NCBI GenBank assembly: GCA_963662175.1
Contig: OY759220.1
Location: forward strand, 43,310,136 to 43,374,135
From: Aradus depressus
Lineage: Eukaryota > Arthropoda > Insecta > Hemiptera > Aradidae
DNA: 64,000 nucleotides
Direction: 5' to 3'
Shown here: positions 33,864 through 44,200 of the stretch, one piece after another
Numbering within the stretch: position 1 is the first letter of the stretch
Layout: every line of letters begins with the position of its first letter
Program-made: the position numbers and the translations under genes
Notes under the pieces: model-generated
The model's database searches: none
The model's input: the letters and a program-made list of their open reading frames with translations, nothing else
What the model was told of the DNA's origin: nothing

Positions 33864-36800
33864 CGGAACAACACAGGATATTAACACAAATGTGTATTCT
33901 AGGATTCACTGAAACCTGGAGATTAAGTGACAGGGACCGGCCAAAAGGTTTTGATAATTACTGGCTTATTGAAAGTTATGCAACTAAAAACAAAAAACAA
34001 GGAAGACCCTCCGGAGGAATTATAATATTGGTAAACAAAGATTTAGAAGAGCCCACTGTTCTGATAAACAATAAAGACTTTGTATTTGTTAAAATTAAAA
34101 GTCAAAACTTTAAATGTATTTTTGGGTTTGTTTATCTTTCCCCAAAACTAGAACATGAAGAGTGTATTAACAAACTTGAAGAATTGATTGAAGAAATGAA
34201 GAGCAGGGATCCAGACATTCCCTTAGTGGTGGCGGGGGATTTCAATGCAAAAATCGCCAACCTGAACCAGTTTGAAAAAAGTTTCTTTCAGGACTCGAAG
34301 TTGACTGCAAAGAGACAGTCTTCTGACACAGATGTCAACCTAAGGGGAAAACGTTTGGTAGATGTTATGGAAAGTGAGGGACTGTTTGTAGTTAATGGAA
34401 GGAGCAGGAGCGACTATCCCGCAGAACACACCTTTATCAGCAGCCAGGGCTGCTCCGTGATAGACTTGATCTGGGTCAGCTCTTCCTTGTTAGATAAAAT
34501 AGAGGACTTCAAAGTTTTACAGTGTGTGGAGGTATCGGATCATTTGATTTGTCAACTAACTTTAAATTTAAATAATATAATACCATCAAATAATTCTATT
34601 AAAATAAACTACAAAGAAAAAATAACATGGGACGACTCAAAGGCACCACTTTTTTATCATCTACTGCAGATGTCACAAAACATATATTTTAACGATACAT
34701 CGCTAGATAAATTATACGATAATTTTACTGGTACTTTAAATGTCACTGCCATCATTACAGATATGTTGAAATTAGTGAAAATCCCAGCCAAACAGAAGAG
34801 TCATCACAGAAATAAATGGTTCAACGAAGAGTGCCGTGCAGTGAAGAAGGAAACAAGAAGAAGCTACTGCAGATGGAAAAAGAAGCCCACTCTAACACTA
34901 CTTGAGAAATACTTGGAAAGTAAAAAGAAATACAAGAGGTTAGCTAAAGAAACCAAAGCAAGACACTACAGACAGATATCCGATGATATCGCTGCCGTTC
35001 AAAATAGTCAAACTTTCTGGAAAGTCATCAAGAAATTCAAACCTAGACCCTCTTTAGTCTCCACAATAAGTCTGAAAATCTGGGAAAATTACTTCACGGA
35101 TTTATATAGCTCAAAAAGCATACTACCAGAAACATCGCTGCCAAACACGACACTTCGGCATTTGGACTCACCTATCTCGATGAATGAGATTACCGAAGCA
35201 ATACAGGGTACAAAAAACCAAAAAGCACCGGGGACCGACGGCATTCCGAATGAAGTTTATAAGTGCCTAACCCCTGCATGGCAACACTACCTGCTGAACC
35301 TGTTCAACAGAGTGATGGAGGAAGAACGAGTGCCGAGTCAATGGTCACAACTTGCAGCATTCCTCATCCATAAGAAAGGCGACCCAGACGACCCACACAA
35401 CTATCGAACTGTAGCTTTAGTTAATACTATGCCGAAAATCTTCACCTCGATACAAAACAAGAGACTTTCAGCCTGGATAGAAACAGAAGGCTTACTACCA
35501 GAAGCACAATCAGGTTTCAGAACAGGCCGAGGCTGCTCCGATAACATCTTCTGTTTGCAAGCTATTATATATAACAATATCCGTTTAAAAAGTAGGTATC
35601 TTTATGCTTTTTTCATAGATTTAAAGAAAGCTTTTGACTCCCTAAACCGCCACATCTTATGGAATAAACTATCATCCATTGGAGTGAGTAAAAAGTTTAT
35701 AGCAGTGCTTCAAAGTTTTTACAATAATGCAAATGTAACAGTTTCCACACCTTCAGGTCAAACAAAGAATATCAAGGTAGAAACAGGGGTGCTGCAAGGA
35801 GATTCTATCAGTCCCACTCTATTTAACTTGTTCCTGTTCGACATAGAAAAATTATTTAAAGAAAATGGCTTCAGAGGAGTAAATATCGATGGCAAAAACG
35901 ACATTATATTCCTAATGTATGCAGACGATTTGGTAATGTTTAGTGATACTCCCAAAGATTTGCAGAACAAACTTAATTATCTCAGCACTTACCTGAAAGA
36001 AAACTTACTAGAACTCAACACCCAGAAATCAAAAATTCTCATTTTTCATAGAAGTCCTAACCAAAAACTTCAAACACCATTCTACTACCAAGGAAACATA
36101 ATAGAAGTGGTAAAAAAACAAACTTACCTAGGAATTCCTTTTTCAAAAACAGGAAAATTTAGCGAAACTGCAGACGTCTACATTTCCAAAGCGAACAAAG
36201 CCACAGGAGTAACCATCCACACTTTAGCGGCAGCAAGATCGGACAGTTGGGACACCAAGAAGAAACTGCTGGAGTCAGTCACACTGGCCACTCTGTTGTA
36301 CTCCTCGGAAATATGGGCTTTAGAATACCTGGAGAAACTAGATACGGTGCTCACAAGATACTACAAAAGAGTACTGAAGCTTCCAAAGTCAACTCCAAAC
36401 AGCTTCGTGAGAGTAGAGACTAACAGCTACAATCTTAGTGCCATCGTAATCGGAAGAGCAGTGGGCTGGTGGAGCAAAATACTGGAGATGCCGGCCGACA
36501 GGTACCCTAGACTGTGTTACGAACGTCTCCTGTTCCTGAGCAAGCAGCCTTCAGACCTACCGGCCTACAACTGGGTGACTCAACTCCGGAATATCCTAAC
36601 CTCTGTAGGCTATTCATGGTTATGGGATACTCAGGACCCTGATCTTATCAGCAGGCATAAGAAAAAGATTGTGAGTAGATTTGAAGAAAGGAGCCGCGAT
36701 AGAGACATTCAGCACATTCTCGAATCTAACTATAACCTCACATACAAGGATATTTACTGTTACAACGTCTACTTAAAGCTGAGGACAAATATCGAGAGGA

Positions 36801-37318
36801 CGAGAGTGTTGGCTCAGATACGGCTGTGTAGAGAAAGCCTGGCTAGAGTGACGGTGGGAGGAGTGACCTACCTCTTCAACAGGGAAGACAGCTGTAGTGT
36901 CTGCAACGAAGACCGACCGGACGACATCCACCATTTCTTCATGGAGTGTCCAGCCTTCAGCCAACTAAGAAAAAAGTACCTGGTAGAAGCACTAAAGAGC
37001 CCGCAACCTCACAAGACCCTTTTCAACATTGAAAACAACCAAAACCTCAATAATATTATACTATACATAGTAAGGGCGCTAAAAATTAGAGGACATTGAA
37101 GTATTCAAATAAAATACCATTTTTATTTTTGTTTTAATTTGTTAATTAACATTTAGGTTCTATATTACTTTGTATTTTATTATTATTATTATTGTCTATT
37201 TTCATTTATTTGTACTTTTTTTAAACTGAATAATGTATATATCATAAACAGGCCGAACCCTGAGCCTAAAAGATGTATTTCTTAAAGGCTAATAAAGAAT
37301 TGAATTGAATTGAATTGA
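33864..37318 (+). mobile_element. recent non-LTR retrotransposon (LINE) with EN-RT frame
   Basis: A 3.46-kb insertion between 115-bp direct repeats. It ends with AATAAA (37291) and a short (TTGAA)n-type tail, which is a LINE hallmark. The reading frame is open from the 5' junction, so the copy is 5' truncated inside the endonuclease. I place it in the L2/CR1-like part of the Jockey superfamily from its layout and C-terminal Cys/His motif, without a tree. Confidence 0.9.
33890..37099 (+). CDS. LINE ORF2: endonuclease (N-truncated), reverse transcriptase, Cys/His tail
   Basis: 1069 codons. Endonuclease motifs present: LGFTETWRL (catalytic Glu), VVAGDFNAK, VIDLIWVSS and VEVSDHLICQL (Asp-His). 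The first about 30 residues, with the first catalytic Asn, are missing. RT motifs: KNQKAPGTDGIPNEVYKC, PEAQSGFRTGRGCSDNIF, FFIDLKKAFDSLNR, TGVLQGDSISPTLFNLFL and LMYADDLVMFS (YADD). The C-terminal zinc-like motif is CSVCNEDRPDDIHHFFMECP. No stop or frameshift. The listed start is simply the first ATG in the truncated frame. Confidence 0.9.
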   Translation: MCILGFTETWRLSDRDRPKGFDNYWLIESYATKNKKQGRPSGGIIILVNKDLEEPTVLINNKDFVFVKIKSQNFKCIFGFVYLSPKLEHEECINKLEELIEEMKSRDPDIPLVVAGDFNAKIANLNQFEKSFFQDSKLTAKRQSSDTDVNLRGKRLVDVMESEGLFVVNGRSRSDYPAEHTFISSQGCSVIDLIWVSSSLLDKIEDFKVLQCVEVSDHLICQLTLNLNNIIPSNNSIKINYKEKITWDDSKAPLFYHLLQMSQNIYFNDTSLDKLYDNFTGTLNVTAIITDMLKLVKIPAKQKSHHRNKWFNEECRAVKKETRRSYCRWKKKPTLTLLEKYLESKKKYKRLAKETKARHYRQISDDIAAVQNSQTFWKVIKKFKPRPSLVSTISLKIWENYFTDLYSSKSILPETSLPNTTLRHLDSPISMNEITEAIQGTKNQKAPGTDGIPNEVYKCLTPAWQHYLLNLFNRVMEEERVPSQWSQLAAFLIHKKGDPDDPHNYRTVALVNTMPKIFTSIQNKRLSAWIETEGLLPEAQSGFRTGRGCSDNIFCLQAIIYNNIRLKSRYLYAFFIDLKKAFDSLNRHILWNKLSSIGVSKKFIAVLQSFYNNANVTVSTPSGQTKNIKVETGVLQGDSISPTLFNLFLFDIEKLFKENGFRGVNIDGKNDIIFLMYADDLVMFSDTPKDLQNKLNYLSTYLKENLLELNTQKSKILIFHRSPNQKLQTPFYYQGNIIEVVKKQTYLGIPFSKTGKFSETADVYISKANKATGVTIHTLAAARSDSWDTKKKLLESVTLATLLYSSEIWALEYLEKLDTVLTRYYKRVLKLPKSTPNSFVRVETNSYNLSAIVIGRAVGWWSKILEMPADRYPRLCYERLLFLSKQPSDLPAYNWVTQLRNILTSVGYSWLWDTQDPDLISRHKKKIVSRFEERSRDRDIQHILESNYNLTYKDIYCYNVYLKLRTNIERTRVLAQIRLCRESLARVTVGGVTYLFNREDSCSVCNEDRPDDIHHFFMECPAFSQLRKKYLVEALKSPQPHKTLFNIENNQNLNNIILYIVRALKIRGH

Positions 37319-37433
37319 ATTGAAATAGAATTTTGGCAATTTCGTCTCAGTACCTTCCTTGTCCAGTCCTGATTTTGTCCCCTTAATTGACAATACGAAT
37401 GTCTGTTACAGTTTTAAATCACCAGCTCTACTA
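37319..37433 (+). repeat. 115-bp target-site duplication, right copy
   Basis: Second copy of the sequence at 33749-33863, starting directly after the (TTGAA)n tail. The match ends at ctctacta. Confidence 0.9.
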
Positions 37434-37639
37434 AGTATACGGGAAGTTATGTAATAGCAAAAATTCAATGTTGAGTTTTCAAGGAATTTAATGGTTTTCG
37501 ACCTCCAGATTACAAATATATAAAAAAAAGTGTTTCTGTGTGTGTTTGTGAACACGATTACTCCCGATAAAAGTAACGTATCTACACGAAATTTGATATT
37601 TGAATCCAGTACCCTCTAACGACGACACCTATTGTTTTT

Positions 37640-37985
37640 CAGCCATAGAGAAGGGGGGGATTAGGAGAAGCTTAACTCAAAAACCCCAATAACTGCCGAT
37701 GTAATGAATTTATCGCATGAATTCCATATTTGAAGTCAAAACGCGATGAGGACATAACCTGTCAAATTTCTGCGATATCGGATGAAGGGAAGGGAGGGTT
37801 CAGGGAGGGGGCACAATTGAAAAACCCCAATAACTGCCGATGTAATGAATTTATTGACATTCGATTTAGTACGAGGATTAAGGAGCCCCTATGTAAGTCA
37901 ATTGTTGAATATTAGCGCATACAGTCGACTGGTTTTGGGGGGAGGAACGAAAACTTAATTGATTAATTCGTTCTAGGGGAAGTAC
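37640..37985 (+). repeat. unclassified repeat, two tandem units, related to 41775-41970
   Basis: Two copies about 135 bp apart share aaccccaataactgccgatg and taatgaatttat. The second continues with aggagcccctatgtaa and aattgattaattcgttct. The same block occurs once at 41775-41970. I cannot assign it to a transposon class; the style (short tandem units, G-rich run) recalls the Helitron repeats. Confidence 0.6.
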
Positions 37986-40725
37986 ATTGCTGGTGATTCA
38001 CGGATGACTTTTTTTATTCTGTTAGAAAAAAAAACTGCTCACATTTCATTAACTTTATTCAATTCCACTCAACTTTTTTTCTCATTAGTTCTACTTTTCC
38101 GTTTTGAAATATCATGTGTTTTTCCAAAATTTGCCTTACTGTTTATTAAACTATTGTCTATATATCCTATTTTTCTATACTAAACCATAAATCAAAGGGA
38201 CCTCTTGCCTTATTAGATTGCACCAGAAAATAATTTATTTTCCGTTCTCTCATTATTCTTGTATAATAATTATTTTAATCTTTTCTCATTCATTATTAAT
38301 ATGTTAATATCGCAACGTAATTTTGAAAAATTAGCCCTTCAATTTGCATACAATTTACAGAAGTAATGTAGTATACAGGATATATTATATTTTTTACATT
38401 GATTCTAGTTTTTTAACATAACAGAAATTTGTGTATACCTTTTTGTGTGTACCTTCCGCGTACAGTAATATATAATCCCCTCAACTAAATATATAATTCA
38501 CGCAATATTTACTAACATACATTTATAATATTTAGTACTAACTAGCGCTGGCGCTTTTAAGGCCTCGTTTTCGAGTACTCAAAATCAAATTTTAATAATA
38601 TTTTTAGTAATAGAATGTTTGTAGTGACTAACAAGCCAGATTCGATTTAATGTATTTAAATAATTAATTGAACAGTATTAATTCATTATTATTTTGCAGC
38701 TATCGATATATATAATTAGTATATTTGGAGTTTTGTTTCGCCAAGTATTGAGATTATTTAATATTAAATTATGGTTGTGAAATAACAAGACAAATAATAC
38801 AATGAGAAAATTGTGTATGATGCAAATAGTTACTGAAGTTCAAATGGTTATCTACAAACGTAATTGTCAATTAATTTTTTTTTTTTTTTTAATTACGTAG
38901 TACTTGATAACGAAACATAGATATTTACATTATGTCAGGAAGAATCCATTTCAAGCGAATCTTTTATCGCATTATTTTCAAGATGAAAGAATATAAAAAT
39001 ATGTCTTTGTTATTATTATTGTCTATGTTATACTGACTGGTGCGATTTGTGGCGGTTTACAAGTAGTCAATAAGTTTACATTTATAATTGCGTTAGTATT
39101 TTTTTCGATAGCTTAGAATTCCTCAAGTTTTTTCTTAGATATTTTAGTCATCGGAATGAGTTTTTTTTTTTTATGTAAGTTTAATGCTAACTTAGTGTGA
39201 TAGTTTATATCTAACCTTTGGTTTTAAAACTAATATTTAATCTATATTGTGATATGTATGTGTATAAATAAAAGACACACTCGCATATATTTTTATGTGT
39301 GCAAATACAAATATTATGTATTATATGCTTGTTTTATTCCGAATCTCCCCCTTTTCTGACAATCTAATGAGAAACGTGCAGAAACAACTACTCAGTTATT
39401 ACGCAACATTGAAAGCCAAGTGACTGTGTGCTGATTTCTGCTAAAGTTTTTGATCTGACCTCCGGTTGTCACATGGCAAGAGGTCAAATTGTTCTTATGA
39501 TGGCTGAACGTATTATATTCAGGAAACTTTAAATATAAGCTATGTGGCATCCAAAAATTTAAAGTTTGAAAGGAAGTCTTTATGTGAAATATCATTTTAA
39601 ATGCTTCGACGAGACGATTTCGAAAATATGTACATTTATTTTTTTTTTCACGTCATATGACACTGAAAGAATAGCTTTTTCTCCAGACTTTTCTTTTCGT
39701 CGCAGGTTACCATGTTTGCTTAGTGCTTACCATTTAGCCTTTAGTGTGCGCATTTTGCGCTTGTATCTGCTAAAACTATTAATAATTTGACTTTCCGACT
39801 TGTTGGTTCTACGGTCTCCACCAGCAGTTATGTAGAACCTTCCCCGAGTCAGATTACAAACCTACCAGGCCTGATTATTCAGAACAATGTTGTAACCAAG
39901 GCTTTTCATCTTCGGAGAATAATAAATCGATAAATAAATAAATAGATTTTGAAGAAATCAATACAAATTATCTTAGTAGAATGGGAAAGCCGGACGCTAG
40001 GTGTGAATACACCAATAAAATATTATATTAAACAACTAATAACTTCTAAAAAGTTCTAATATTGAATAGAAAAAGGAAAGAAAAAAATATACCTTCAATA
40101 ACAGGAATAAAAAAATATATTTTGATTGTTAAACCACATTGAATATACAACAATTTAGCTGAAATACTGATTGATATGTTCATTAAAGAAAATTTATAGC
40201 CTTAAAAGTGAATGTTCTTGAGGTATGACAGTGGCCGAAAGTAAGGGAGACATTTTTCAGTCTATTCCTTTCCCCAAATGTTGGGTTGGTTCACCCTTCC
40301 TTGACTAACTAGGACGAACATGTTCAAGTCTTTACATAAATCTAGTGTTTCATGTTCCTATCATGGTAACATAGATCAATCTAGAAAATAAATTAATTAA
40401 AAATAAAACGAAAACCTCACAAGTAGAATTGGTTTTAATATCCTCCGTTAACTGTGCAAATATCTCATTTATAAATGACCAGAACAGCAAATTAACTGGA
40501 AGGACCAAATTGGCTTTAAAATGTTTGCCGATCGTTGGTAAATAAATTTTACAGCAACTATCCTATAGGACCATCTGTGGGTTTTGCATAAGTTTCCTAA
40601 TTACATTAATTAGTTGGTTAAAATTTTTTTTTTTTAAGAATAAACAAAATTGTTTGGCAACGGTACTTTTAATTGAATTTATTTATACTACTAACTTATT
40701 TATTATCACTTTTTTGTCTTCAACA
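37986..40725. other. AT-rich intergenic spacer
   Basis: No gene, RNA or known repeat seen in about 2.7 kb. Only short random frames. Confidence 0.5.
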
Positions 40726-40984
40726 TCGCGGGTTCAAAATCCCCCTTTGGAGGCCCTTTGGTTTTTTATCTAGGAGGTGAAAAAACCTTGAGCATGCCGC
40801 TAAGCGAAGGTCCCGAACCTCTACAATGTCAGGTACTCGTTAAAGACCCTCTATCCTAGGCGAATAAACCTGGTTAGGTAAAACTTAGGAATCTAGTCGG
40901 GCTCATGTCCACCAGTAACGAATGAGCGCTCTGGTAGTAGGCGATAGGAAGACGTAGTTGAACCCGTGCATGAGTCACAATAAC
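40726..40984 (+). mobile_element. SINE fragment
   Basis: It retains the B-box region (gcgggttcaaaatcccc), tctaggaggtgaaa, gtcaggtactcgttaaagac, gtcgggctcatgtccacc and catgagtcacaataac. It is diverged and lacks the A box. Confidence 0.75.
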
Positions 40985-41074
40985 AGAAAATTTTTTTCAA
41001 CTTCCCAATAATCCGATGAAGTTATCATATTTCATCCAAGTACCATAATTATAAAGTCTGAATATTGTTAAATG

Positions 41075-41080
41075 TTTATT
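41075..41080 (-). terminator. galactokinase polyadenylation signal
   Basis: AATAAA on the reverse strand, 34 bases past the galactokinase stop codon. This implies a short 3' UTR. Confidence 0.65.
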
Positions 41081-41113
41081 ATGAAATTGAATGGATGAGA
41101 GAAGTGTGCGCTG

Positions 41114-41299
41114 TCAGGGGCACGTGATGTCCTCAGTCGGAGCAGGAAGGATGGAGGAGGCCCGGGTTAGGATCTGGTGGAGCTTCTCTGTAAGATCGGT
41201 GGCTCCTTCTGAGGGCTCGGCCAGGTAGAACGTGGCCTTACCTGAGCTGTAGTGCTCCTTCAGTCGCGACAATAGGCATTCAACCTTGTCCTTCCTCAC
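41114..41299 (-). CDS. GALK1-like: galactokinase exon 8 (C terminus, stop)
   Basis: Starts [17 protein letters not shown], then [12 protein letters not shown], and ends DITCP before the stop. The tail is about 20 residues longer than the human protein. Confidence 0.92.
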   Translation of the reverse strand: MRKDKVECLLSRLKEHYSSGKATFYLAEPSEGATDLTEKLHQILTRASSILPAPTEDITCP

Positions 41300-44200
41300 C
41301 TGAAACATAAGGTAAACATTAAACATGGAACACAAAACAATTGCTTATTGACAGTAAACCTCCCCCAGTATCACAACATTTGCATTTTACAGAATTTTAC
41401 AAAAGGAATTCAATTTTCAAAATATTTAAGGAAAAAACAGGTTCAGCTGACTATGTCATGGTCACGCTGTTAATACTTACGAAGCGTACTGATCTTATCT
41501 GCCAACTTAATTGGCACTCCCGTCGGTAGGGCCAATACGTACATTATTCTAGACAGTTGAATCCTTCTTACCAAAGTAACAGTGCATCCTCCGAAGCCAG
41601 CACCAGTCATCCTAGAGCCAAGGACCCCAGGACAGTTCATAGCGATATCCACCAGGTTATCTAGCTCATAGCAGGACACTTCGTAGTCATCTCTGAAACA
41701 GGGAACCACAGTCTCATTTCACACAAATCTAATGATTAACCTTCTCATTTAAACCAAAGGCTACATATTTTACTTACGAAGTGGGAGTTCAGGGTATGGG
41801 ACTCAGTTTAAAAACCCTAAAAGTTGCCGATGTGATGAATTTATCGACACAAAATTTAGTGTGAGGATTTAGGAGCCCCTGTGTAACTCAGCTGTTGAAT
41901 ATTAGAGTCAACGAATTTTGGAGGGGGAGCAAAAAATTAATTGATTAATTCGTTCTGGGGAATATATATATATAATCCATTTAACCGATATTTCGCTGTT
42001 CGCGGTTCACAAAGGCCAGACAAGTTGTAGCAGGTATTCCTCAGGGCTAGGTATTAGGACCAACATCCTTCAATTTATTCATTAACGATGTTCCGAGGAC
42101 GAGGAGATTTATAGAAGGGAGATTCCCCGGTCCCACTAAACGTCCCAACCTGTTTGTATCTAATCTCTGTTGAAGTGGGGAATATGAATTCCCGTTTTAC
42201 AACAAAGTTTTCAATTCCCGACAGGCAAAAATATTTTTTTATTTTATTAATCTTATTGCCATATAGTCAGAAGAAATCTGCCCCCAAATTTTTTAAAGTG
42301 AGGCCCCTCACTTTAGTATTACATGGACGACACTCATCAACAATTTAATTTGTATTAATTTTAAAATCATATGATTTTTGATTTAAATTAATCTAACATG
42401 TGACAAACTGTTTCATAGTTACATGATTTTATCATTTAGAAGAAAAATGAGTTTTGTGACACATTTTATTAATAGTTCAGCCCATCGCATCCTTATTAAT
42501 ATTGCGAGAAAAAATAATTTCACCATGAAAAATACAATATGTAATCATTTTTATGATTATAAATCTTACATATTACATGGCGTCATCGGAAAAAACTTAA
42601 AACATAAACCAAACCGAAGTAAGTTTATATTTTTTTTAAGTTCAAATTTATTTTTATTGCAGGCATCAACTTCTTGATTATAGTAGCAACAATAAATAAA
42701 TCTTAATTTTATTTTAGTTCTCACTTGTCAAATTTTTTAGTCCACTCTCGAAGACGCCGGTAGCTCAGTGGTATGCGTACTTGCTTACTGAGCTCAAGAT
42801 CGCGGGCCCAAAACCCGGCTGAGGCCCTTAATTTATTTTATCTGAGAGGTAAAATAAATTTAAGCCCACCATCCTTCGGATGGGACGTTAAGCCATGGTC
42901 CCGAGCCTGTACGATGTCATTTTCAGTTAGTCTTACTGAAACAGGACGATCATAAAAACCAGCAGAAAAACACGTTCTATAGTTAGTTATTGTAACTCAT
43001 GCCCAGGCTTTTACCTACAAGGTCATATCGCCTACCACCAGAGGGCTTTTTCATCGCTCTGGTGAACATGAGCCCGACTCTGTAGTGAGAGTCCTAAATT
43101 TTGCCTATCTTGGTTCACTCACCTAGGGTAGGGGTCTTTAACGAGTATCTGACATCGTACAGGCTCGGGACCATCGCTTAACGTCCCTTCCGAAGGACAA
43201 AGTGTTCAAGGTTCTTTCACCTCCCACATAAAAAATCTAAGGGACACTAATGACACACCTACCGGCGCCCTCTATCATATTGTGTATGTCGATTCAAGTT
43301 CAAATTAAGTAAGCTCTTTAGAATAACCCTAAACTTATTTATTTATTTTTTTTTTTAAAGAGGCAGGTTTTACAAAAGGCCGCGACTAATTTGATTCCAA
43401 TAATGGAAAGTATTTCATATCACTAACACATTTACAGATGCTTTGAACAACAATCACAAAAATGGTAAGGAAACAAGAACCAGAAAGAAGATGTCCGATA
43501 CTGTTCAGACGGCAGGAATAATACCATGTAAGTACAGAGTCACGGTGCCCATTACATACATATATTATTTGTAACCAATATTTCAAACTTATGAATATTT
43601 TGTACCTCCCACAAGGTTAGTCACAAATAATTAATTTTGGAATATCTAGAGAAATAGATAAGATAAAAATAAACACTCAGAAACAATGGCAGATAAGATA
43701 AAAATAATAACACATAAACAATGGTCGTAATTAAATAAGAGAGCTTTGGGAAGTTTCTTAGCTGCTGCTGAATCTTCCATACATGCCTCGTTCACATTAC
43801 AACACCATGTTACTCAAATTGAGAACTGGTGCAACATTTGGAAAATTAAACTCAACACGAACAAATCACAACATATCACATTTATATTAAGACGAGATAC
43901 ATGTCCCGCCGTTTTTATTTACAACAAGCCCCTCCCTCAGACTAACAGTAAGGTATTTGGGACTTACTCTGCACAGACATTGAAAATTACCCTTAACACA
44001 AAAGCGTAACTGCTACACATTTCTACTAAAGCCACTCTGGATGTATGGCTCACAAATCTACGGTTCGGCTAAAATATCTAACCTGAAACGTATCCAGGTT
44101 TTCCAGTCAAAGACACTCAGACTCATTACACAATGCCCACCATACGTAAGTAACAGAACACTTCACAATGACCTCATGATAAACACAGTACACGACACAA

